The notes below the pieces were generated by a model that was not told where the DNA came from, did no database searches, and worked only from the letters and a program-made list of their open reading frames with translations. From Aselliscus stoliczkanus (lineage: Eukaryota; Chordata; Mammalia; Chiroptera; Hipposideridae): 64,000 nucleotides of DNA. This document shows positions 12,416-25,225 of this stretch, piece after piece (position 1 is the first letter of the stretch; the number at the start of each line of letters is the position of its first letter). The translations under genes and the position numbers were made by a program. Where the stretch lies: NCBI GenBank assembly GCA_033961575.1, contig CM066728.1:97540852-97604851 (forward strand). The letters are read 5' to 3'.

Positions 12416-14095
12416 CTAGGTAAGTCTACCTAATGCTGCTGCTTAGTATTAGCTATCAGACCTGCAGTCATATTCTGCAGTTTATTTATCATCAAAAAAG
12501 TTAACTTTTGAGCCCATAAATATAATTTCTCAATGTGTTGAGAAGTCATGAAGGAAAGAAATTTGTTATGTATTTTGGTCCTCTCAGAGTTCCCATATGT
12601 CAAAGGAATATAGTTTGCAGAACTCTTGGGATCATCACAATGGCAGGTTTGAGGCAGTTTGTACTGGTTCACAAGAGCCAATTGTTACCATTTTTCAGAA
12701 TTTTGAGAGATAATGACTAAACACAGTTATTATTAACAGTATTATAATAAATATAAAAAATTTATTGCTTCCACATTGTCTTCCTGCATTTTCCCACTAT
12801 CTATGCTCTTATTTGTCTCTCTTGTGTTTCTGAGGTGGAAAACTATATAACACTGCTGGAGTGTTACTGAACATCTCTTTCTAACTTACACCCCATGACA
12901 TCTTAATGGTAACATGAAACTGGCCATGGTAGGCATATTTACTCCACATAAATCAGCAAACAGTAGTAATCAGGACTTACTATTGTTTTATTAAACCCCT
13001 AGACTAAAAAGTGTGACTGGGAAAATGTTGATAATACACATTAAATTTAATTATGTTAGGTGTAGCTAATACATTATGAATAACAAAAAACAATTGAGAA
13101 AATAGTATTCCAGTATTTTAACACTATTCTGATTCAATACAGTAGTCACTTGCATCATTGACAAGTGAGTGAATTTCCAACATATATCTTCATTACTGCA
13201 CTTTCATTTTAATCATTAATGTAAACAAACATACCTACTGACACTCACATTGGAACTACACTCGAAGAACCAATTGCAAGTCTTCACTAGCACATCACAG
13301 AATAGTGATGAGTTAATGAAATGCATTTAGAATTTTCTTTGTAAGAATCTTGACACTACAGATAAGTTCACATATGTGTAGTCAATGTAGTTTTGTTCGT
13401 TTGATTTTGTGGCAAAAGAGATTTAAAGATTTAAATAGTCTTTGGAAAAGTGAGGGAAACTGAATCTAAATATGAAGGGATACACTTGAAGGGATGAGAG
13501 CAAATCTATGACATAGTTGGAAAAAATTAGCCATGAGATTTGGAGGCAACTCTTCCAACCTGAGAAGCAAAAAAATAAAATAATTGGAGCAGGTCATTGA
13601 TATTTCAATATATTGAGAAAACTCGCACCTGGTGTTTTTACATTTTTCTACAAAACACGTTTATTGCTGAAATTTAAAGGGAAATCAGAAAAGTAAAAGA
13701 CTTTATTTCTAATGGGATGGTTTTTGATTTATTTACAAACATCAGTAAAACTAATTATTGCGGAGAATTGGGATTGAAGAGAAGATGTTGGGCTTTGTGG
13801 AATCCTGGCAACTTTTATACTATGTATTTTTATGCTATATATTCAATAATTTTATACTATACTGGTTAGCTCACCCACAGCTTAAGGGAAGAAGTTGGAA
13901 TGTTGAGGTTGATTTAGGTTTAGTGTTTTAATCAAGATGGAGGAAGGAACTCACATACCAATGAGAGTACTAAGGAGGTAGTACTTAAATGGTGAATGGC
14001 AGACCCTACTGTTAAGCCATAGGAGGAAATAACCAGCCCTAAGCTGATTATTATCACCTTCAGGGAGGGTGATGCCAACGAAATCAAGCTGTTCA
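12416..14095. other. No gene or confident repeat recognised
   Basis: AT-rich sequence with no supported coding frame. Short frames on both strands around 12430-12720 overlap each other and show no family signature. Confidence 0.5.
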
Positions 14096-14099
14096 TCTT

Positions 14100-14345
14100 A
14101 CCCACTTCAATCTGTTCAAACTCGTTTTTCTTTGTTTGGCTGTTTTGTTTTGTTTTTCCTTCAGTGAGTGCTGGAACTTCTCTGGAAACCTGGACTTCAA
14201 AAAGCCTCCCTCATTTGTCAATGATCACTCCAGTTGGTGTGTTGCTGGCACTCCCACCATAGTCACAGCCCAGTTCAGTCTCCTATAGGCCCTCAGTTGG
14301 CGAGAAAACCAACCTGCCTATTAACCAATGCACTACTTGCCAAGA
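14100..14345 (-). repeat. Possible diverged tRNA-SINE remnant
   Basis: The minus strand contains 'gcaagtagtgcattggttaa', which resembles the A-box region of the local SINEs ('gtggcgcgttggttaag'). On plus the other end is a 'tttgtttggctgttttgttt' tract that could be a reversed A-rich tail. No target-site duplication was found and the middle does not align clearly, so this is tentative. Confidence 0.3.
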
Positions 14346-14479
14346 CTCTTCCTGGGTCTGGCAGAAAACTGGAGGGTTGTCAGTAAAATAGAAATTATAA
14401 AAGTTGCACAGCTACTGATCTGATTTTTGATTAGTGATCTGATCATGTAACATGAAGTGACCTTACTGTAAGACACACA

Positions 14480-15720
14480 GATTTTTCAAGCACACATAGG
14501 ACATTCACAAAGATGAACCACCACTTAGAACATGAAGCAAGCTGTGACAAATGTCAAAGAATTTTAATCACATAGGATATATACACTGACCAAAATGAAA
14601 GTAAATTAAAATCAACAAAAAATGTATCTGGAAAAACTTCAAATAGTTGAAATCTGAGCAATGCAGTTCTAGGTAGTGATGAATAAAATAATAAATAAAT
14701 AGTAAGAAAATACAGAAACATTTTGAACTAATAATAATGAGTACAAAAAAAAGTTGTATGATTTATTTAAATCAATATTGAAAGAATCTTTATAGCTTTA
14801 AAGGTTTACGTTACAGAAGAAGAAAAATTTAATTCAATGGACAAAGTTTCCATCACTAGAAGCTGAGAAAAGGGGAGTGAATTAAACTAAATTAAGTTAA
14901 AATGTGGAATGAATAACTTAAGAGCTGAAATAAATAAGAAAAGGACAAATAAGAGAAAAAAATGAATAAAATGAAAAGCAAGTTATTTGAAAAGATTAAT
15001 ATGACTGATAAAACCCTAGCAAGAACTATCAAGAAAAGACTGAAACGCTGGCCTGGGAAGCCAGCAGCCCCAGTTCAGTCCCACATATGAGGGCCAGTGA
15101 CACTGCCCTCAAAATAAGAAAGACTGAAATGAAGGTGTCAAACAGGGTTGCGATCTCATTAAGGTTCAATGTACTCCTCCAACCTCACTGGCTGCTGGCA
15201 GATTCACTAATATAACAAGTGCAAGAGGGTGTATCACTATAGATCCTATAAACATTAAAAAGTTATGAAGAAAAAGTGTCCATGAATTTATGCCAATTAG
15301 TTTTATAGATTAAAAGAAATGGACAAATTACATGAAAGTAACCAAACGGGCATAAGAAGAAAAAAAAAGTCTAAAGTGTCATGTATTTATGAAAGAAACG
15401 AATCTAAGCAAAATAAAACAACTTTCTTTTGAAGGGAATTTTAGATCCATATTTTTTACAAGTAATTCATTTTAAATATTTAGAAAATAAGTAATGTCAG
15501 CATTGTACAAAATAGTTCAGAATATATGTATAGGGAAAGGTAACATTCCTGATTTATTAAATGAGGTCAGTCAAAAATTGACACCCACTGTTTAAGATGT
15601 AGACAATTGACAGATATATGATGCTCGTGGACTGGAAGACTCTATATTATTAAGATATTAATTGTTTTCAAATTGACCTAAAAATTCAAAGAAATCCCAT
15701 ATCCATTTTACCCGGTTTTT
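14480..15720 (+). pseudogene. Degenerate L1 ORF2 fragment, split by a SINE
   Basis: Several blocks follow the L1 ORF2 order (endonuclease end to reverse transcriptase). 'ttcaagcacacataggacat' lies near 14486, 'tgaccaaaatgaaagtaaat' near 14588, and 'cattttgaactaataataat' near 14721. 'gataaaaccctagcaagaac' follows near 15008, and 'ctcgtggactggaagactct' near 15624. Stops and frameshifts interrupt every frame, so no functional protein is encoded. The SINE at 15046-15115 interrupts it and is therefore younger. Boundaries are approximate. Confidence 0.75.
15046..15115 (+). mobile_element. 5'-truncated tRNA-SINE ('GCCCTC' form)
   Basis: Begins inside the tRNA part ('cgctggcctgggaagccagc'), so it lacks the A box. 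It retains 'ccacatatgagggccagtga' and 'cactgccctc', and has a short tail. It is flanked by 'aagaaaagactgaaa' (15031-15045) and 'aagaaagactgaaa' (15116-15129). The duplication shows that the truncation happened at insertion. It sits inside the older L1 ORF2 remnant. Confidence 0.88.
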
Positions 15721-17415
15721 ATGTTCTAAAGGGTTATTGTAACTAGAAACATTTTAGATTGAATTATAATTTTCATTCTAGTGAAGAAGCTAGAGGAAGC
15801 AATTAGCTAATATATGTATATTTGTATTTCCCAGATTATGACAGAGACCATGCAGAGCAAATGGTTGCTTTGAAGAATATTAGGCATAAGAATTGAGTGC
15901 TAACCAGGAGATGATCAAAAGAAGATTTTGGAGAAATCACATAGATGAGGCTTTAAGGGGAGTGGGTGTGAACTGCTGACCCCACTGCTGCCCAATGCTG
16001 CTGCCAGGAGAAAGGATAGTTGTAAAGTACTCAGTAACTGCCAGCACATACTGAAACACCTTATTCATAGAATTATCATTACTATTATTAATGTTGGAAG
16101 CAAGAATGTGGGCATCAGAGTTTTATGAACTGTGAGTTCACTTTAGTCAGACTTTGTTTTAGTCTTTGAAAACAGAAAAAAAAAATGGAACAAGCCATTT
16201 GCACTAATTCGTCTATAGTCCATACCTGAATAAAAAAATTTCAGTGAAATTGTTTTTAAGCCATAATTAAATTCCTTATAATTTATCCAGATAAGTTTAA
16301 CCACAGTTTTCCAGAAAAAACAACCCCATTTGCTCAGAAATTTCTCATGCAGAAATCCTTCAAGATTTCATTTATATTATTCTATGTGATCCAATTAAAA
16401 TAATTACAAATTATGACAATATAGTTTGAATGTTGATGACTGAAATTTAAAAAGATTCCAAGCTTTCTTTCTTTTTTTTTATTATCATATAATTAAAAAC
16501 CAAGAATTAACTTATTTTGAATAAGATTGAGTGAGGAAAACAAAAGTTTTCTTTCATCAAGAAATCTTTATCTTCCATAGCTCAATGCTTGCCTAGTCTA
16601 AGAAAAGCCAAATGTCCTTACTTTTTTCAGGAAGGCATTACTACCTGTTGTGAAAAACCTTTATTAGTGCTAATTAGGTAACAGCAGGTCCAAGGGTTCT
16701 ATGTGACTGTGTACAATAAAACCACGTTCTGTACTTCTGGGCCTCTTAGCATGTAGCTAACCCTCCCGATTACAAAAGGTACAGGCTGCCATTAAAGGCA
16801 TCGAGATTTCCTGAAGACAATTATAAAGGCATATAACATCTGGTCTCAATCACGGGCGACAGGAGAGAAAATGTGCACCACACGATACATTTACATCCAA
16901 CAAAGAAGTCCCGCTGTGTGAAGAAAAATGTGTGCAAAGGCAATGGCCAGGAAAGAACGGTACAGAGTAAGCATTGAGACCAGACAGTGACCCACGGTGA
17001 TCTCTTTGAGTAGCTCTGTGGTGCCAAGATCTGTTTGTCCTCCCACAAAAAGGACCACCTGTGACATCCTCAATTACTGATGCTGTTAATAAAATAGTAG
17101 TATTTACATGACAATTTGGAGTCAACATTTCAAAAGACAAACTACAAAAAATCTGCATTTGGGTAAGCATTGTCTCAGCCTATTTTTCTAAAAGTCTAAG
17201 ATAAAAAAAAGTAAAATAAAATAATTCCTTTATTTCCTAATAGCAACTTATGCCATTCCCAACTAATTTTACATAATTCAAAATAGAACTAAAATAGTCT
17301 CATATTTAATAAGCACTGATATGAAAAATCATTGTTGACAACAATGATTAGGAAAAATTATGTTGCCATGTACACATCTGGTCCTACTATGTCTCTGTTT
17401 CTCTAATTCTTACTG
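15721..17415. other. No gene recognised; CpG-bearing stretch near the end
   Basis: Mostly AT-rich unassigned DNA. At about 16640-17150 the sequence is less AT-rich and keeps several CpGs ('atcgag', 'cacgggcgac', 'cacacgatac', 'cccgctg', 'cccacggtg'). Minus-strand frames of 60-106 residues overlap one another there. None has a recognisable domain, so no gene is called. Confidence 0.45.
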
Positions 17416-17421
17416 GGTTTC

Positions 17422-18092
17422 TGTCACATTATAGCCTGCCTGCCTGTCTCCATGCACCTCTCCATAAAGACAGATCATAACTTCAATATTATGCTTACTG
17501 TATATATCCTTGTTTGACACCAAAGGTTGGCCGGTTAATCAATGATGGGTAAGATCCCACGAGAGGGACAACCCAAGCCAGACACGGTCGCATGGGTGTC
17601 TGTGGGTGCCCGTGAGTGCCAATGGGTACCAGTGGGTACCAACAGGAGGAATCATGAGTTGACAGAAATAGGGCGTGAACCCCTTGGTTCAGGGTCTGGC
17701 AGGCTGCCTGTGAAATGATCTATTGATATGATAATGTCTGTCCTCCTTGCATTCTTATCAGTAAGCCTTGGAGAAGGACTTCTGTCTCTTTACAGGTGCA
17801 TGGCAGTAACCTCTGGTAATGGCAGCTTGCAGGTGTGGGTGATTTGGCCTTGAGCTATGTTTTTGGGTGTGAGACACACAGACCTCAGAAGCTACAATGA
17901 AGCTACATTGACCCTTGCTTGTGTGTAAGATAATAAAAGGAACAGCCAGGCCCGATTCAGGGCTCCAGTCCACGAGGCTGGGGTCCCCTAGCTCTGAACT
18001 GTTTTCTCTCCTATTTTGTGTCTCTCTCTTTCCCTTAACCTTTCTCCATCCCTTCTCCACACCCACCTAGCCCAGCAGTGTGGGACGTGACA
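17422..18092 (+). mobile_element. Solo LTR of an endogenous retrovirus, copy 1
   Basis: A 671-bp element starting TGTCAC and ending GTGACA, with canonical TG...CA termini. It is flanked by a perfect 6-bp duplication, GGTTTC, at 17416-17421 and 18093-18098. An AATAAA polyadenylation-type signal lies at 17932-17937. Pyrimidine-rich sequence follows, as in U5. U3 holds five 10-base units at 17591-17640. There is no primer-binding site, gag, pol or env beside it, so it is a solo LTR formed by recombination. A 6-bp duplication is usual for betaretrovirus-like (class II) elements; that classification is inferred. The antisense 102-residue frame is a shadow. Confidence 0.9.
17591..17640 (+). repeat. 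Five-unit 10-bp tandem repeat in LTR U3
   Basis: Five decamers in phase, of the form (N)(A/G)TG(G/A)GT(G/A)(C/T)C. The second LTR copy has only one such unit, at about 30525-30535 ('catgggtgcc'). Repeats in this part of an LTR often carry enhancer sites. No specific factor site is claimed. Confidence 0.8.
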
Positions 18093-18098
18093 GGTTTC

Positions 18099-19068
18099 AG
18101 CCTCACTGCTTCCCATGCACCTCCAGCGTCTTTCTATATATTGTTCTGTCCACTTCAGATGCTCTTCACCCAGTTCTCCACAAAACTTGCTTCCTAATCA
18201 CCGGCACACATATACTAGCACATGGTCAGCACAGGAAAGCCATCTTAAAAAGCCTATTTACAATTGAACCCATTCCACACTCTTCTTGTTATTTCTGATT
18301 TAGTTTTTCATGTAGCACGGATCAGCTTCCTGGTATATTTTCTTAGCTTTACTATTTTTTTTATAAAATTTTGTGTATTTATTATATTTTCTGAGAAATA
18401 TAAGCTTTGTGAAGTTAGGGAATTGGGGTCTTTTTGCTCAATGATGTATCATGAACATACACATATCAAAAGTTCAAAATTATTTCTCCAACAGTTGAAT
18501 CACCTTATACAAAAGCTTCAAATGAGAGAAAATATATTGTCTTCTGGGCCATGAATAACATTACATATGAATGGAAATACTACAAACTTACTCTCTAACA
18601 CGCATACTTACACGTTCCAAACATCCTTCTTCAATGACCTCCCCCTTTCTTATTAGATGATGGACTTAGTCTGCAGTTAATAGATTATATAAAACCTTAA
18701 TTTTATTCAATTAGCCAATTTATTCAAGACCTTTTTCAATTTCCATCTTCAAATTTACAAACTTCTGTATATCTGCACCCTTTTTTTTCCCTCCAGTGAA
18801 AAGTATTGCTTTTCCAGTTTAATGAAAATGTTTCTACCATATATGAAATATTGCTCTATTGACTGACGTTAGTTCTTCAGTACTTTCAAAAGGTTCTTCT
18901 CTGAATTCTTTCTTTCTGTTAAACAGATAAACACATATAAATGTTTATCTAAGGGAATTAATAACATGGTTTTCTCCAAATCCAGTGAACAGTTTAATTC
19001 TCATTTTAGTTGACTTAGCAACAGAATTTGGCAACACTGAACTATTTTCGTTTCTTTAAGTATTTCTT

Positions 19069-19072
<4 letters not shown>
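18099..19072. other. No gene or confident repeat recognised
   Basis: AT-rich sequence. The 72- and 96-residue plus-strand frames at 18080-18554 overlap each other and begin inside the LTR, so they are not considered genes. Confidence 0.5.

Positions 19073-19135
<63 letters not shown>
19073..19135 (+). repeat. (GA)n microsatellite
   Basis: Pure GA dinucleotides over about 60 bases. The Arg/Glu repeat start of the frame at 19071 is produced by this array. Confidence 0.97.
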
Positions 19136-19137
<2 letters not shown>

Positions 19138-21250
19138 CACTGCCTTGCTTCTGCATGGACATCTTTGGTGACTCCTTAGCAGTTTTCTTTTCAGGCTCAT
19201 TATCTTATTTTTGTCTACAAATTACCATTTGTCTACATTGTTCAGTCAAAACTCTTCTTTATGTTCATTCCCTGAAAAAACAACAACAAAAGCTTCCCTT
19301 GTTATTTATGGGCTCCATCTATTGTAGTGGTCTCATTTGAGTGTCTGATCAATGACATGATTGACAAATCTACGTGTTTATTTCAAAGGCACTTTACATC
19401 AGCAACTGTACATTAAATTTATGTTCTCCTTCAAAAGTTAGTCTTCTCTTAGAAAACATCACCTTTTTTAATTACTTGAAAAAATAAAACATCGACAAAG
19501 GTCTTTCTGATAACATCTTTCAGTCTTAATACATATCCAAGGTCTTTAGTTTTAAGTAATCGAAAACTCCAGCTGGTTTAAACAAAAGTATCAGTATTTT
19601 GACAGCTTTAAATTAATAGTTTCAAAAATTTGGAGGTTGGATGAAATCCACACATAGTTCCCTTACAGCACTGTCTATGTTTCTTGGTGAATCTTTTCTC
19701 CACTCTTATTGAATCTGAGATTCAATCTAAGGTTGCAAAAACACTAACAGCCATGCATAGCAATGCATGTTTCATTACTCAGGGCCAGGGCAGAGGGAGA
19801 GTAACTCTTCTGATAACTTTTACTCAAAAGCTTTGTTTTCTTTTTGTTTGAAGATACTTGATTACTTGAATAACCTTGAACCATAAACATTGCACATGGG
19901 ATAGTATTTGTTTTCTAAAACTAATCAAGGTCTGTTCTTGTAATTATGACTGGGTTAATCATTTAAGCAAGTAGTTGCTAACAATGAGGGTTTGAAGGGT
20001 CATTAAAACAAGCAATAGCAATGTCCAGAATATATCATTTGTGCACTTTATATTGATATATACCTTCCATCTCATTAAGAAAGCTTCAAAAATATCCATG
20101 TCTAAATTCATCATACTCATACCATTTTTAAAGGGAGACTAATCAACCTTTATTACAGCTTGGCATTAAGCTCTGATTCCAGAATGTCTGCTTTATCAGT
20201 TCTCATCTTAATTGCGTTTCATATTACAGTTACATATGACTGATAAGACATATACTTGTAACACATATGATCTGTGATGAAAAAGAAAAAACATAATATG
20301 TGCAATGGACCATCTTATGTGCTGCTACTTGAATGAGTCACTATAATAGGATGTTAAAATGTTCAGGTAATTGACAGGTAGTAAGGATTGAAAGACGAGC
20401 TAAAAAATGAAAATAGAAAGATAAAACTCAAATAATAAAAGTTCTAAAGATCAAACTAAGAATTAAGAAGAGCCAAATATCTTTTTAAGTGGGAATATAA
20501 TTGTCACTTTTCATCTTTAAGCAGTAATCTGCACTAGTGTAAAGAAGAGGGAGTAATGGAGCTATTTAGCCACAGTGAAACCTAATAATATGCAGTGAAG
20601 TTTGTTGAAGAAGATATGAAAATAATTAGTAACAATGTGGATATAGGACAATGAGAGACAAAATCAAGTGCATGTTCGGTGTTCTGAATGTTACTGGTAT
20701 TATTTTGCATGAATATCTCATTTGTTTTGCCAGTCAATAATTTGTTCTTATTTTAAAGCCATGGTTAGCTGAAATTGCAAAATGAGGTGGGAATAGTATT
20801 TTGTCTGTAATCTGTATGAATTTGTGTAAAGCAAGTCTTTTCTCCTTAAAAGTTTGAAGAAATCTACAAGCAAAGCTTATCTGGGACAAGTTTTGTTTCT
20901 GAGAAGACAAAACTACAAACACAAGTTCATTAATAGATAAAGGGTTTTCAGATTTCCTATTTAATTTGTATCAATTATATTGCTTTTAAAAATGTTTTTA
21001 TACACAAATTACATTTTTTCTTATTATTCCCTTCATTTTCTTTATATATCTGTAAGATATGTAATGATGCTTCTTTTTATTCCTGGCATAGGAAATATGT
21101 GTTATTAATCAGGTTTGCTAATGCAATAAATGTTATTTTATTTATACATTTTTGTTTTTAAAAAATAGTTCTGACCTCACATTTATCACAATGTTCTTCT
21201 ACTTCCCTTGAAATTATTTTGCTTTACTTTTTATAGCCTTGCATATTAAT
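19136..21250. other. No gene or confident repeat recognised
   Basis: AT-rich sequence without a supported feature. A run 'acaacaacaaaag' near 19280 is low-complexity only. Confidence 0.5.
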
Positions 21251-21254
21251 ATAT

Positions 21255-21665
21255 TAATTTCTTATGACTGCTGAATGATTTTGGTGGTTTCAAACAACAT
21301 AAATGTATTCTCTGATAATTCTGGATACCAGAAGTCCCAAATCAAGGTGTTAGTAGAGCTATGTTACCTCCAAAGACTCTTAGGGGAGTTCTAGTCTTTG
21401 CCTTTTCCTGCTTCTTGTGGCTCCTGGCATTCCTGGGCTGTGATGCACCTTTCTTTTGTAGTCACATTTTCCCCTCAACTTCTGTCTGTCAAATCTCCCC
21501 TGTGGATATTTTATAATAATACTTGTCATTTGATTAAGAGCCCAAGGGAATATGCAAGATGATCTCTTCCTCTTAAGATCCTTAATCACGTTCACACAGA
21601 CCCTTTTTCTAAATAAGTCAACACTCACAGTTCTGGGAATTAGGGTGTTAACATATCCTTTTGAA
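21255..21665 (-). repeat. MaLR LTR (MST/MLT1 type), antisense, diverged
   Basis: On plus it reads like a reversed MaLR LTR: 'atttcttatgactgctgaat', 'ttctggataccagaagtccc' and 'aaatcaaggtgttagtagag' near the left. 'cttcttgtggctcctggcat' and 'ttctaaataagtcaacactc' follow, and 'agggtgttaacatatccttt' lies at the right. It is the same family as 12005-12415 but older-looking. Confidence 0.7.
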
Positions 21666-21759
21666 CACTACCTTTCAACCCAGTGCACTTTGATAATTAA
21701 ATGTTTAAATCATAGAATTTTTGCCATGTACTTAAGGTTACAAATTTCCCATTGAAGAT

Positions 21760-22430
21760 AAATTTTGCTGGTTCCCATAAATTATGATATATTTACTTGC
21801 ATTATTATTGGATACAAAATATTTTCTGTACGTAAAATATACACATCTTACTTGCATTATTTGATTCAAAATATTTTGTGATTTTGTCATTGAAACTTGG
21901 CATGTGAGATATTTAGAACTGCTTTGTTCAATAACATTGTTTAGTGTGATATTTTTGATATTGATTTTTAGATTGCTTTATTATAACAAATACATATTTT
22001 CTGTATGGTTTTTGATTTTTTGAAATAAATTTATATTTAGTCAATATTAAAAGTTTCCATATTTTCTTGAAAATAATTTTATTGTTGAGGGATATGGTTC
22101 TCTATATATGACTTTCATCATGTTTGTTAATCTTGTTATTCAAATATTAAACATCCTGAAATATTTGTCTGATTTTTCCATGTTATGGAAAGAGTTACAT
22201 TGATATCTCCAACTATGATTGAATATTTTTAATTTCAACTTTATATTAATCAGTTGTTGCTTTACTATATATTTTGAAGTCATGTGATCACATTAAAATT
22301 TAGGATATTTATTGATTTTTCTTAACTGAATTTCTTGTCATAACTAAATATTCCTTTTTATATCATATAATATTCTTGCTTTAAGTTTATTTTGACTCAT
22401 AATAATATAGTGTCACCAACTTAAATGTTC
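21760..22430 (-). pseudogene. Degenerate L1 ORF2 fragment, antisense
   Basis: Blocks on plus match the reverse complement of L1 ORF2, such as 'gatatctccaactatgattg' near 22203, 'aatattcctttttatatcat' near 22348, and 'agtttattttgactcataat' near 22385. Very AT-rich and riddled with stops. The left boundary is uncertain. It is non-functional. Confidence 0.6.
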
Positions 22431-22937
22431 ACAAAAGCTTCAATGGCAAGTGACATGCAGATGTTGGGCTAATTTCTTAGTTGTTTCTTTAACCCTTGGC
22501 AATTTAGAACTTCAGTTTTTGTCTCCTCTTCCCAATGAGACAGCCAAAAATCTCAGGATGCTCTTTCCTACTCAGTTTCTCCTCCCTGCACAGATAATCC
22601 ACACATGTGCTGAATAAAATACTAATTTTAGTGCCGTCCTCTTCGTGGTATTGGTTACTCAAGTTGAGTCTGTCTTGGTTTTATTCTTAAACCTTCAAAT
22701 AATTTATTTGTGCATTTTATCCAATGTTTATAATTGCTCTTCTTAGGAAGCTTTAACTATGACACGGCTAGAAGTGGTGCTATTTTTTTTACAGAGGGGT
22801 TAGGGGAAAGTAGATAATGTTGGGAAAGGAACCAGTTGCCGTTTTACATGGACAGTTTGTAGCAATCAAAGTTTTGATAGTTCTTTAAAATTCTTGATTA
22901 TACTAAGAGCTGTTTCACTGTATTGTGGTAAGAGAAG

Positions 22938-22938
<1 letters not shown>

Positions 22939-22968
<30 letters not shown>
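22939..22968 (+). repeat. (CA)n microsatellite
   Basis: About 15 uninterrupted CA units. Confidence 0.95.
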
Positions 22969-22971
<3 letters not shown>

Positions 22972-25140
22972 TGTGGATTATTGAAGACTATACTTTTACT
23001 TTTCTGTAAAGGAGTAGTTCAAATGAAGATGTTCCAGGGCTAATGTAGCAGTTCTTTCATTGTCAATATGTTGTTTCTATTCTGTGTTTACAATGTCTGT
23101 TGTAATTTTTAATCTTTCCCCAGCAATGGCTAAGAGGGACAGAAGTAAGGTAGGTGATGGCCATTCCAATTTAAAAATTACCAGTAACGGGTATATTGGT
23201 GCATGCATTTGGACACATGGCCACAACAAGTTACAAAGGAAGAAGATACCTTTGCCATTAGTCAAGCTAAAATCTGAGAGTTGTATAATTAAAGAAGGAA
23301 ACAGGTGTAACTGTATAGATATTTGTCCCTGACATCTTCCATCTTTGCTTTCTTAGGACTAGAAAAAGCACGGACAAGATGTTCAAAGTATCACGTTGAG
23401 GCATGGAGGTTTAATGACAAAAAAACCCCGCCGAGCTCTGGTCTGTTATAAGGAAATAGATCTCACCCTATCTCACCTCCACACCTACAAGGTAATTTTT
23501 TTTTTTTTAATCAAATGATGACACTCAATGTCCATATGACAATGCCATCATTTTTATATAGTTCAGTTAGTTTTCTTTGTCAACCACTTTAACTGCAGTT
23601 TCAAGTATAGCTCATTTTACTGGGACATCTACTGCAAGGCACAATGGGGACAGAAATACCGAATAAAATCCTCCTTTAATTTTTTCCTTTCATATTATTT
23701 TTAAGTGAAATACTATTGAAGTTAGTAGTGATGACCAAATTTGATGTATGTCATATTGTGGAGTGAATCTTTAGCACATTTTATAGGACTTCTAATTCTG
23801 AAGATGAATTTTCAGTATTGTATTTTTCCAAAGGATCATTTCACCTGGACTGACTCTCTCTAACAATGTAGTTAGAGATATGGGTGGCTAAGTATTTTGA
23901 GATTAAGTATTTTATCTTTCTTAAGAAGATACATTTGATACATGGAAATGAAATTTTGAGCAGGTCAAGTGCAATTACAATAAGGCAATGGTTGTGAACT
24001 CTGTTCAAACTGTGCCTTTGCCTCCAGCCCATAGGCTTCACCCAGGAAAATGACATTACACAGGAATGAGATATTTTGTATTTAGTCATGAATGGGAAAA
24101 ATGATATAAATTGATAATATAAACTGAAAAATAATGAATTACCATTTTTATGTGTCACATATGAGTTGACATTTGGAAATTCAAATGATAATTGATGTCT
24201 AGGACTCAAGAAATGGGTCACAATCTCTCTTCTACATGAAACATTTATGCAAATATGTATATAAGGAATACCTTTTTAATAAATGTTGAATGCAAATCCC
24301 AGATCAGTGATATTCCATTAAGAAGGTTAAATTTAATTGCATGTAATACAGATCTTATCTGTATTTCTATTTCCCCAACTGACAAGGGAAATGTAATTAT
24401 TTTTAAAACACGATGATATGCTATAAATGTGTGACCTTTCCACAGCTTAACCAATAAAGCTCACTCCAAAGTGTTCTGTTGAAGCATAATATTAATATGT
24501 CTAAGCTACACTAACTTTTGATTAAATATGCCAACATATTACTAATATCCTATTGCCTAAAGTGTTTTAAAGGACCATCAAATATCAATAGAACTGTTCA
24601 ATATTTGGGAAAATTTATTTGTCTATGATCAGGTTTACCTATTTACATATTAATGAACACATTCTCATTATATACTCATTTTAGTGTACAATATAAAAAT
24701 TTCCCCTGCAAAATCTATCTTATTTTCATAGTTAGAAAAGCAGATGCTCCTGTTCCAGTGAATAATTACTGATATATTAACATTAAATTTATAGGAGAAA
24801 AATAATTTTATGCCAACAGTGTTGAAAACTTTAAAAGTTGTAAATTGATAGTTTATTTATTCTTGTGTTACAGGGATTCTTGGAAACCAGAAGCCAAACT
24901 AAATGGGCTAATTTCAAAATTGTTTAAACATCGGCCATCATCAATCACAATTGAATATCTAATGAATTCTTGCCAGACTCATGTGTTCATATTTGCACTA
25001 GATAGAAATGTTACTTTCATTTTTTTGTTAGTTATATATCACATATAATTTTAATGAAATGTTTATACTTTATTGACCATTCAAAGAAGCACTGAATGTG
25101 CCCAAAGTATAGAATGCCACACATGTTTTATTAAAAGTGT
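22969..25140. other. No gene or confident repeat recognised
   Basis: Unassigned AT-rich DNA. The frames at 23060-23332 (90 residues) and on minus at 23841-24221 (126 residues) were inspected. Neither shows a domain, a repeated motif or a signal sequence that I recognise. Confidence 0.45.
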
Positions 25141-25144
25141 AAGG

Positions 25145-25225
25145 CCTACTTATTGAGGGTTTATATAAATTAGTTCATGTAATTCTCTGAATAGCCCCAT
25201 AAGGCAGAGTGATTAGTTAAAATAA
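25145..25225 (-). repeat. Possible MIR fragment
   Basis: 'tattgagggtttatataaat', 'agttcatgtaattctctgaa' and 'tagccccataaggcag' resemble the reversed MIR 3' half (recalled: 'ttaatcctcacaacaaccctatgaggtag'). Short and weak. Confidence 0.35.

Noticed and set aside
16621..16680. Acceptor 'cttttttcag' followed by 'ag|gtaaca'
   Set aside because: A splice-like pair, but the enclosed 50 or so bases give no recognised peptide and one frame ends in a stop.
17758..18066. 102-residue antisense frame, with a related frame at 30741-30926
   Set aside because: Both lie in homologous parts of the two solo LTR copies. The similarity comes from shared LTR ancestry, not from a conserved gene.
23060..23332. 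90-residue frame with an acceptor-like 'ctttccccag' inside
   Set aside because: The donor-like sites nearby do not bound a convincing exon, and no protein family was recognised.
24845..25048. Exon-like segment after 'cttgtgttacag'
   Set aside because: A good acceptor alone is common by chance. The open frame is short, there is no clear donor, and no domain is recognisable.
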